Source of the DNA: an uncultured Oxalobacteraceae bacterium
Lineage (GTDB): Bacteria > Pseudomonadota > Gammaproteobacteria > Burkholderiales > Burkholderiaceae
NCBI GenBank assembly: GCA_946478765.1
Contig: CAMLDH010000278.1
Location: 1-5,423, forward strand
Direction of reading: 5' to 3'
Length of the DNA stretch: 5,423 nt
The notes under the pieces were generated by a model. That model searched no databases. It saw only the letters and a list, made by a program, of their open reading frames with translations, and had not been told where the DNA came from. A program made the translations under genes and the position numbers. This document shows, in pieces, positions 1-5,040 of the stretch (within the stretch, counting starts at the first letter, position 1; each line of letters begins with the position of its first letter).

Positions 1-726
1 CATTCAAGCGCGTGCGCATCGAGCAGCAAGGCGATGGCCAGTGCAGCACGCCTGATCCGGATGGGGGTGGTCGATGTAGTGCTGACAGGCGGCGTCGATT
101 CGTTATGCGCTTTCACGGTGGCCGGCTTTGCATCGCTGGAGTCGGTCAGCGCCGCCCGCTGCAATCCCTTGAGTGCGAATCGCAACGGCATCAATATCGG
201 CGAGGGTGCAGCGTTATTCCTGATGAGCCGCGAGCCGGCGGCTGTTTCGCTACGCGGCTGGGGCGAGTCGTCGGACGGCCATCACATGTCGGCGCCGGAC
301 CCGGCGGGTAACGGTGCACGGCTGGCAATTGAAAGCGCGTTGTCACGCGCCGGCATCGACGCACAACAAATCGATTATGTGAATCTGCATGGCACCGCGA
401 CAGTACAGAACGACGCCATGGAGTCGCGCGTGATACATGCGCTGTTCGGCGATACGGTTCCGGTCAGTTCCACCAAACCATTCACCGGTCATGCGTTGGG
501 CGCGGCCGGCGCAATCGAAGCCGGTTTGTGCTGGCTCGCGATGCAGGACGACAACGCCGACGGCAGGTTGCCGCCCCATCTGTGGGATGGCGCATCCGAT
601 CCTGGATTGCCGGTGCTGTACGCGGCAGAACCCGGTGCGCGTACCGGGCGTCCGTTGCGCTGGGCCTTGAGCAATTCGTTCGCATTTGGCGGCGCCAATG
701 CGGCACTCGTATTCGGAAGGGAATGA
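1..726 (+). CDS. apeO: Aryl polyene beta-ketoacyl-ACP synthase, ApeO-like (5' truncated by window edge)
   Basis: The thiolase-fold ketosynthase is read in frame 1 from the window edge, so roughly the first 150-170 residues are missing. It would catalyse decarboxylative Claisen condensation of malonyl-ACP with the growing polyene chain in the cytoplasm. Three signatures are visible. The nucleophilic Cys lies in ACASSSKA (codon 5, bases 13-15). The first His is in NLHGTAT (codon 130, 388-390). The second His is in TGHALGAAGA (codon 164, 490-492), preceded by STKPF with the usual Lys. The C-terminal SNSFAFGGANAALV motif closes the fold. The stretch GGVDSLCAFTVAGFASLES, followed by an NPLSANRNGINIGEG segment, is typical of APE ketosynthases rather than housekeeping FabF. 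The stop TGA (724-726) is one base before the next start. In the APE system as known from Xenorhabdus, ApeO works with a chain-length-factor partner, ApeC, which is not in this window. The family is clear; the ApeO assignment rests on gene order and motif style. Confidence 0.88.
   Translation, partial: HSSACASSSKAMASAARLIRMGVVDVVLTGGVDSLCAFTVAGFASLESVSAARCNPLSANRNGINIGEGAALFLMSREPAAVSLRGWGESSDGHHMSAPDPAGNGARLAIESALSRAGIDAQQIDYVNLHGTATVQNDAMESRVIHALFGDTVPVSSTKPFTGHALGAAGAIEAGLCWLAMQDDNADGRLPPHLWDGASDPGLPVLYAAEPGARTGRPLRWALSNSFAFGGANAALVFGRE
715..722 (+). promoter_or_regulatory. Ribosome binding site of the dehydratase gene
   Basis: GGAAGGGA lies inside the last codons of the upstream ketosynthase, 5 bases before the ATG at 728. 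It decides the start at 728 over the longer open frame from 686, which would overlap the ketosynthase by 41 bases and add 14 residues unlike the family. The ATG at 734 is a less well spaced alternative. Confidence 0.7.
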
Positions 727-727
727 C

Positions 728-1180
728 ATGGACATGCCGGACATTAGTTCTCTTGTGCCGCACGCGGGACCGATGGTGCTGCTCGATCGCGTGATTTCGG
801 TCGATGTAGAGAACCTGTGCGCCGAAGTCACGATCGGACCGGACAGTCTGTTTTGCGGCAGCGACGGTGTCGGCGCTTGGGTCGGTATCGAATACATGGC
901 GCAAGCGATCGCCGCGCATGCAGGGTATGCGGCGCGGCTGCGTGGCGAACCGGTCAAGATTGGATTCTTGCTGGGTTCGCGGCGTTACGAATGCAGCCGG
1001 CCGATGTTCGAGGTCGGCAGCGTGCTTCGGATTCATGTTCAGCGCATCCTGTTCGGTGAAAACGGCCTGGGGTCGTTCGAGGGGCGCATCGACGATCGCG
1101 ACGGGCAAGTGGCCAGCGCCACCATCACGGTTTTTCAACCGGCAAATGCCAATGAATTCCTCGAAGGGAGCATGGAATGA
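728..1180 (+). CDS. apeP: Hot-dog fold 3-hydroxyacyl-ACP dehydratase, ApeP-like
   Basis: This 150-residue protein is predicted to dehydrate the 3-hydroxyacyl-ACP made by the ketoreductase, giving the trans double bonds of the polyene. It opens with LVPHAGPMVLLDRV (residues 9-22), the FabA/FabZ-like N-terminal motif. The long hot-dog helix carries WVGIEYMAQAIAAHAGY (51-67), in which Glu55 matches the catalytic acid of the dehydratases. It continues with GFLLGSRRYECSRP (79-92) and ends in a TITVFQP strand. This pattern fits the COG4706-type 'predicted 3-hydroxyacyl-ACP dehydratase' found in APE clusters. The canonical FabZ GHFP histidine is not seen just before the helix, where the sequence is LFCGSDGVGA; the only nearby candidate is His12. 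It starts one base after the ketosynthase stop and overlaps the reductase start by four bases, so expression should be coupled. The family is sure; the role as ApeP rather than ApeI rests on gene order. Confidence 0.85.
   Translation: MDMPDISSLVPHAGPMVLLDRVISVDVENLCAEVTIGPDSLFCGSDGVGAWVGIEYMAQAIAAHAGYAARLRGEPVKIGFLLGSRRYECSRPMFEVGSVLRIHVQRILFGENGLGSFEGRIDDRDGQVASATITVFQPANANEFLEGSME
1163..1170 (+). promoter_or_regulatory. Ribosome binding site of the ketoreductase gene
   Basis: GAAGGGAG lies 6 bases before the ATG at 1177, inside the dehydratase gene. Together with the ATGA overlap it supports this start and translational coupling. Confidence 0.65.
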
Positions 1181-1902
1181 GTAGAAGTGTATTGATCACC
1201 GGTTCCAGTCGCGGCATCGGCAAGGCGATTGCGTTGCGTCTGGCGCGCGATGGCTTTGATATCGTTTTGCATTGCCGCAGCAGGCGCGAGGAAGCGGATG
1301 CAGCCGCGCACACCATTGCCGCGATGGGACGCCAGGTGCGCGTGTTGCAGTTCGATATCGGTGAGCGCGAAGCGGTTGCCGCGGCGCTGGAAGCGGACAT
1401 CGAGCAGCATGGCTGCTATTACGGCGTCGTCTGCAATGCCGGGGTCGCGCGCGACAATGCGTTTCCCGCGATGTCGGGCGAGGACTGGGATATTGTCCTC
1501 AAAACCAATCTCGACGGTTTCTACAATGTGCTGAATCCCTTGATCATGCCGCTGGTGCGGCGGCGCAAGCCGGGCCGTATCGTGACCATGGCATCGGTAT
1601 CGGGTTTGATCGGCAATCGTGGACAAGTCAACTACAGCGCGGCCAAGGCCGGCATTATCGGCGCCACCAAGGCGCTGGCGCTGGAATTGGCGAAACGCGA
1701 CATCACCGTCAATTGCGTGGCGCCCGGCCTGATCGACACCGAAATGATCGGCGATGTGCCGCTGGAAGAAGCATTGAAGCTGATTCCGGCACGTCGCATC
1801 GGCAAGCCGGAAGAGGTCGCAGCGACGGTCGCCTTCCTGATGGCGGACGACGCGGCGTATATTACGCGCCAGGTGATTTCGGTGAATGGAGGATTGGCAT
1901 GA
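1177..1902 (+). CDS. apeQ: FabG-type 3-oxoacyl-ACP reductase, ApeQ-like
   Basis: This is a classical short-chain dehydrogenase/reductase of 241 residues, the usual FabG length. It is predicted to reduce 3-oxoacyl-ACP to 3-hydroxyacyl-ACP with NADPH. The Rossmann dinucleotide motif TGSSRGIG is at residues 8-15, with Arg12 typical of NADPH users. The NAG motif is at 87-89 and the active-site Asn at 111 (TNLDGFYNV). The catalytic Ser140, Tyr153 and Lys157 sit in the sequence from MASVSG to NYSAAK, which closely follows E. coli FabG. VAPGLIDTEM (181-190) and the C-terminal VNGGLA complete the fold. It begins within the stop of the dehydratase gene (ATGA, 1177-1180) and ends within the start of the next ketosynthase (ATGA, 1899-1902). 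A housekeeping FabG would normally sit with fabD, acpP and fabF; these neighbours point to the APE pathway instead. A tool may simply name it fabG. Confidence 0.92.
   Translation: MSRSVLITGSSRGIGKAIALRLARDGFDIVLHCRSRREEADAAAHTIAAMGRQVRVLQFDIGEREAVAAALEADIEQHGCYYGVVCNAGVARDNAFPAMSGEDWDIVLKTNLDGFYNVLNPLIMPLVRRRKPGRIVTMASVSGLIGNRGQVNYSAAKAGIIGATKALALELAKRDITVNCVAPGLIDTEMIGDVPLEEALKLIPARRIGKPEEVAATVAFLMADDAAYITRQVISVNGGLA
1888..1893 (+). promoter_or_regulatory. Ribosome binding site of the second ketosynthase gene
   Basis: GGAGGA lies 5 bases before the ATG at 1899. It fixes the start there: the same frame is open from 1713, but the extra 62 residues are an arginine-rich shadow of the reductase gene. 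Confidence 0.75.
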
Positions 1903-3128
1903 ACCATCGTGTTGTGGTGACCGGGATTGCCGGCATCAGCCCGCTTGGCAACGACTGGTCCAGCATTCGTGCGCGCCTGGGCCTTTACCGCAATGCGGTG
2001 GCCAGGATGGAAGAGTGGGACGAGTACGATGGATTGAATACGCGGCTGGGTGCGCCGGCCGCCGCGTTTGAATTGTCCGATCGCTACAACCGCAAAACGA
2101 CGCGCAGCATGGGAAGGGTCGCACTGATGGCCACGCGCACCAGCGAACTGGCTTTGCTCGATGCCGGCCTGCTGGATGATCCGCTGCTGAAGAGCGGCCA
2201 GCTCGGCATCTCTTACGGCTCCTCGGTCGGCACGCCGAAATCGATGGGCGGCTTCGGCAAGATGATCGAAGAAAAAACCACCAAGGGCATCAACGCCACG
2301 ACCTACATCAAGATGATGGCGCACACGGCGCCGGTCAACATCGGCGTGTTCCTGGGCGTGACCGGGCGCGTGATGACCACGTCCAGCGCCTGCACCTCCG
2401 GCAGCCAGGGCATTGGCTATGCGTATGAAGCGATACGCAGCGGCCGCCAGCGCGCGATGATTGCCGGCGGTGCGGAGGAGTTGTGCGCAACCGAAGCGGC
2501 GGTGTTCGACACCTTGTTCGCCACCAGCGTGCGCAACGATGCTGCCGATACGACACCGCGTCCGTTCGATGCGGAGCGTGACGGCCTGGTGCTGGGCGAA
2601 GGCGCCGGCACCCTGATTCTGGAAGAGCGGGAACACGCCCGCGCGCGCGGCGCAAAAATCTACGCGGAGATCGTTGGCTTCGGCACCAACAGCGATGGCT
2701 GTCACGTCACCAACCCCAATGCAGACACGATGAAAATCGCGATGGAACTGGCGCTATCCGACGCGGGCTTGCCGTCTTCGGCAATCAGCTATATCAACGC
2801 GCACGGCACCGGCACGCAACAGGGCGACGTCGCGGAATCGCACGCCACCGGCCAGGTGTTCAGCAACCGCGTGCCGATCAGTTCGCTGAAAAGTTACATG
2901 GGCCACACGCTCGGCGCATGCGGCGCGCTTGAAGCATGGGCCAGCATCGAAATGATGCGTGAAGGCTGGTTCGCGCCGACCATCAATCTGGCGCGCGTCG
3001 ACCCGCTATGCGCGGAACTGGATTACATCACGGGCGAAGGGCGCAGGCTGGAATGCGAATACGTGATGTCGAATAACTTTGCTTTTGGCGGGATCAATAC
3101 GTCGTTAATTTTTAAAAAAGTTGGATAA
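1899..3128 (+). CDS. apeR: Aryl polyene beta-ketoacyl-ACP synthase, ApeR-like
   Basis: This complete FabF-like condensing enzyme has 409 residues, the normal family length. It begins MNHRVVVTGIAGISPLGNDW, the typical ketosynthase N-terminus. The nucleophile is Cys165 in TSSACTSGSQ. His302 lies in NAHGTGTQQGD. Lys331 and His336 lie in SSLKSYMGHTLGACGA. The C-terminal SNNFAFGGINTSLIF motif is at 391-405. All residues of the Cys-His-His triad are present, so it should be an active synthase and not a chain length factor. In the APE system ApeR is one of three ketosynthase-type proteins and is thought to act on an early or separate elongation step; that role is taken from the family, not from this sequence. 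It overlaps the reductase gene by four bases and is the last gene of the tightly packed unit, since 164 non-coding bases follow. Confidence 0.9.
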   Translation: MNHRVVVTGIAGISPLGNDWSSIRARLGLYRNAVARMEEWDEYDGLNTRLGAPAAAFELSDRYNRKTTRSMGRVALMATRTSELALLDAGLLDDPLLKSGQLGISYGSSVGTPKSMGGFGKMIEEKTTKGINATTYIKMMAHTAPVNIGVFLGVTGRVMTTSSACTSGSQGIGYAYEAIRSGRQRAMIAGGAEELCATEAAVFDTLFATSVRNDAADTTPRPFDAERDGLVLGEGAGTLILEEREHARARGAKIYAEIVGFGTNSDGCHVTNPNADTMKIAMELALSDAGLPSSAISYINAHGTGTQQGDVAESHATGQVFSNRVPISSLKSYMGHTLGACGALEAWASIEMMREGWFAPTINLARVDPLCAELDYITGEGRRLECEYVMSNNFAFGGINTSLIFKKVG

Positions 3129-3198
3129 GTGTGAAGGGCAGCACGTAGATAACGGGCATTACTTCTATCGAGATATGGTGGAACGCATTGTCGATCTA

Positions 3199-3213
3199 AT
3201 TGTTTTTCACAAT
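3199..3213. repeat. Short inverted repeat ATTGT-N5-ACAAT
   Basis: Two perfect 5-bp arms flank a TTTTC spacer and overlap the possible promoter. Such dyads are common by chance in A+T-rich DNA; a regulator site is possible but not shown. Confidence 0.3.
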
Positions 3214-3235
3214 AAAGTAAAAGATTATTCGGCAT

Positions 3236-3253
3236 CGGTAGACCGCTCTACCG
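3236..3253. repeat. 7-bp inverted repeat CGGTAGA-CCGC-TCTACCG
   Basis: The arms are perfect with a 4-base loop, about 40 bases before the start of the secreted protein gene. No T-run follows, so it is a poor intrinsic terminator. It would form a stem in the mRNA leader or could be a protein-binding site. Confidence 0.45.
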
Positions 3254-3292
3254 GAATGTAATTTGAATGTTTAACTTGGACGGAGTAATTCG

Positions 3293-3844
3293 ATGAAATT
3301 TAAATTATTTTTCCCGCTGCTTTTTCCTTTCGGAATATTGGCGGCTTCTTCTCATGCAGAAGAAAAACTGCTGGTACAGGTACCTGCCGTCTATGACGCG
3401 CAGGTGCTGATCGGGAAAAAAATAAAAGATGAATGTGAAGTAGATAATCTGGTGGGAAATCATGTTTTTGGACGAGTAAATGAGAAATTTCCAGCCAGCC
3501 AGCAGATTCAAGATCCTGGCAAGGCAGGCAAAGACAAAGTACTAAAGCTCACCATTCTTAGTGCAACAGGTGCGGGCGGAGGTTCATGGAGCGGATCGAA
3601 ATCGATTACGTTGCGTGCTGACCTTGCACAGAATGGTCAGGTGATTCGAACGCTTGTGAAACAACGTGGATCGCGTGGAGGCCCACTTGGTGGATTCAAA
3701 GGCACCTGTTCTATTCTGGAACGAGATGCACAGGCTCTGGCAAAAGATGTGGTCACTTGGTTGATCCGGCCAGCAGCTGTGATTTCAGATTCTATAGCGG
3801 ACCTTTCATCAGAGCCCTCTGCTGCAGAAAAAGGGACAGAGTGA
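3293..3844 (+). CDS. Secreted protein of unknown function
   Basis: I do not recognise a named family with confidence. The 183-residue product has a clear Sec signal peptide: Lys2 and Lys4, a hydrophobic core from about 5 to 18, and a likely cleavage after SHA (residue 22). No lipobox cysteine is present, so a periplasmic or exported soluble protein is expected. The mature part has two cysteines, Cys48 (DECEVDN) and Cys139 (FKGTCSI), that could form one disulfide. A glycine/serine-rich turn (GAGGGSWSGSKSITLRADL, about 93-111) and a strand-like segment with GSRGGPLGGFKGTC follow. The start is supported by CGGAG 7 bases upstream. Base composition is visibly richer in A+T than the ketosynthase genes, especially in the first third, hinting at a different origin. 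It lies between the APE unit and the transferase gene, 15 bases before the latter and in the same frame. A role in pigment transport or envelope attachment is possible but not shown. Confidence 0.75.
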   Translation: MKFKLFFPLLFPFGILAASSHAEEKLLVQVPAVYDAQVLIGKKIKDECEVDNLVGNHVFGRVNEKFPASQQIQDPGKAGKDKVLKLTILSATGAGGGSWSGSKSITLRADLAQNGQVIRTLVKQRGSRGGPLGGFKGTCSILERDAQALAKDVVTWLIRPAAVISDSIADLSSEPSAAEKGTE

Positions 3845-3859
3845 AGTTGGATATTCCAC

Positions 3860-4774
3860 ATGTTATTCAGCATGTGTCATGTTCTCGACGCGCCGCTTTT
3901 GATGGAAGAAGTTGTCAAAATTAGCGAAAATTATCTTGATGCCCCGTCTGCCGTCCTGTGGCTGGTGGACGGTCGTTCGATAACGGACGACGACCGGATA
4001 TTCTTCGAGCAGCAACTCAATGCCGACGAAGCCGCCCGCTATGCGCGCTTCGTGCGGCCGCAGCGCCGGCGCCAGTTTTTACTTGGACGCATGCTGCTGC
4101 GGCTGGCGCTCAGTCGTATGATGAACCTGTCGATCAATACAATTGGCGTCATCGAGCGGCCAGGCAAATCGCCAGGCCTGCTTATCGCGGGTTCGCTGCA
4201 CACACAGCCGGGCTTCAGCCTTTCGCATAGCCGCGACTGGATCGCATGTGCAGTGAGCACGGAAAGTGCGATCGGCCTCGACATCGAGGCGATCGACAGC
4301 GACCGTGACTTCAACGGTATTGCGCAAACGGCCTTCCATGCGAATGAAACGGCCTGGCTGCAACGGCAGGCTGGCAATATGCGCGTCGCCGCGTTCTACC
4401 ATCTGTGGAGCCTGAAGGAAGCCTGGTACAAGCTCATGTCCAATCGCGGCGAGGGCCAGCCCTTGCAGGACCTGACGGACCCGGATGGCGAGTTGAAGTC
4501 GCAAGGCGATGGGTGGTTTTCCTTCACCTTGCCGCATGCGGCGCTTTCGGTGGTAATTTGCACCGATCATCCGATGCCGTCGGTCCAGGTAGCGGAACCC
4601 GTTGAATTGACCCGCGATCTCTGGCGGTTGGCGCAAGCCCGGCCAGCGCCTGCAAATTTACAACGCATCGAAGCCCGCGCAGTTGCCGGCGCCTGCGTAT
4701 GCACAGGGGGGGGATATCCACGCCGGGCCAGGAGCAGCGTTTGCCGTAGGAGGCGTGGCAGAAGCCACCAATAA
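3860..4774 (+). CDS. Sfp-type 4'-phosphopantetheinyl transferase with an aberrant C-terminus
   Basis: The enzyme transfers the 4'-phosphopantetheine arm of CoA to a serine of carrier proteins and would activate the ACPs of the APE pathway. Sfp-family motifs are in order: DEAARYARFVRPQRRRQF (56-73), the GKP-like GKSPGL (102-107), FSLSHS (119-124), IGLDIE with metal ligands Asp141 and Glu143, and WSLKEAWYK (183-191) with Lys186 and Glu187. These residues are intact, so catalysis is plausible. The start is uncertain: ATG 3860 has only a weak GGA 8 bases upstream, and ATG 3872 or 3902 could serve, all before the conserved VLWLVDG. The last 40-50 residues look foreign. From about 4650 the DNA encodes a DUF4157 remnant in another frame, and here it reads as an Arg/Cys-rich tail (PRRARSSVCRRRRGRSHQ). 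The natural stop seems to have been lost by rearrangement. It follows the secreted protein gene by 15 bases and is probably co-transcribed with it. Confidence 0.85.
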   Translation: MLFSMCHVLDAPLLMEEVVKISENYLDAPSAVLWLVDGRSITDDDRIFFEQQLNADEAARYARFVRPQRRRQFLLGRMLLRLALSRMMNLSINTIGVIERPGKSPGLLIAGSLHTQPGFSLSHSRDWIACAVSTESAIGLDIEAIDSDRDFNGIAQTAFHANETAWLQRQAGNMRVAAFYHLWSLKEAWYKLMSNRGEGQPLQDLTDPDGELKSQGDGWFSFTLPHAALSVVICTDHPMPSVQVAEPVELTRDLWRLAQARPAPANLQRIEARAVAGACVCTGGGYPRRARSSVCRRRRGRSHQ

Positions 4775-4970
4775 ACAGGTAGCGCAGAACTCCCCTAGTT
4801 TTTATGCTAAATTCGGCTACGCCACCGATGGTCAATCGGCTGCGCATAACTGGGCTGCGGCGCAGGCCGAATGCAGTGGCTGGAATCTCGGCATGGAAGG
4901 CGACATTACCTATATGCAGACCCGCGTCACGACTTTGCCGGAAGGGATGCTGTCCAAAGGCTTGGTCTAA
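4650..4970 (+). pseudogene. Decayed DUF4157 (eCIS core domain) remnant plus orphan coding-like 3' end
   Basis: In the frame starting at 4650 the DNA reads IYNASKPAQLPAPAYAQ, then GGDIH, close to the HYNSxKPAQLxAxAYAQGxDIH block of DUF4157 domains. About 5 bases are then missing. The homology continues in the next frame as PGQEQRLP (4723-4746), TAG (4747-4749) and EAW (4750-4758). In the family this is PGQEQxLPHEAWH, so the stop replaces the first His of the HExxH motif and the second part is deleted. The first frame remains open to TAA 4968-4970 and encodes a coding-like tail (FYAKFGYATDGQSAAHNW, then CSGWNLGMEGD) that I do not recognise. There is no ATG or GTG start in this frame; TTG 4683 lies inside the conserved block. 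No intact protein is expected. DUF4157 domains occur at the N-terminus of effectors and toxins linked to extracellular contractile injection systems. The family match is from motif memory and not from a search. Confidence 0.72.
4706..4713 (+). other. Run of eight G bases
   Basis: The homopolymer sits inside the DUF4157 remnant, at the codons for Gln-Gly-Gly-Asp. Such runs are slippage-prone in replication and error-prone in some sequencing methods. The homology stays in one frame across this run, so the run itself does not cause the frameshift seen further on. Confidence 0.6.
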
Positions 4971-5040
4971 TTGATACATCCGATGCACTATTTTCATGTC
5001 AAATACAGTAATAAAATTGCTGAATGAAAAGGATGCCAAC
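4971..5040 (+). promoter_or_regulatory. Leader region of the downstream DUF4157-family gene
   Basis: Seventy non-coding bases, richer in A+T than the flanks. TTGATA (4971-4976) resembles a -35 box and TAAAAT (5012-5017) a -10 box, but they are 35 bases apart and cannot pair. No convincing promoter is seen, only a likely location for one. Confidence 0.25.
5027..5033 (+). promoter_or_regulatory. Ribosome binding site of the DUF4157-family gene
   Basis: AAAAGGA lies 7 bases before the ATG at 5041. It supports a real translation start there, which the plain open-frame view of this stretch does not single out. Confidence 0.6.

Larger units (their letters stand above)
3129..3292 (+). promoter_or_regulatory. 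Non-coding gap after the ketosynthase with a weak promoter candidate
   Basis: The gap is richer in A+T than the genes before it. A possible sigma70 pair is TTGTCG (3188-3193) and AATAAA (3211-3216), spaced 17 bases, each matching four of six consensus positions. This is weak evidence for a separate promoter for the secreted protein gene and the phosphopantetheinyl transferase. No hairpin followed by a T-tract is visible, so full termination of the upstream unit is not shown and readthrough is possible. Confidence 0.3.

Noticed and set aside
1713..1898. Longer N-terminus for the second ketosynthase
   Set aside because: The 62 extra residues are unlike any ketosynthase, overlap the reductase gene, and the strong ribosome binding site supports ATG 1899.
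1632..2705. Long open frame of 357 codons on the minus strand
   Set aside because: It is antisense to the reductase and second ketosynthase, both with full catalytic motifs. The product is Ala/Arg/His-rich low-complexity typical of shadows of GC-rich genes.
3230..3260. tRNA-like string (GGTAGAGCGG on the minus strand)
   Set aside because: It resembles a tRNA D-arm for only about nine bases; no acceptor, anticodon or T-arm is present. It is explained by the palindrome.
4683..4970. Separate gene starting at TTG 4683
   Set aside because: The TTG lies inside the conserved DUF4157 block, no ribosome binding site precedes it, and homology begins upstream. It is better treated as part of a pseudogene.
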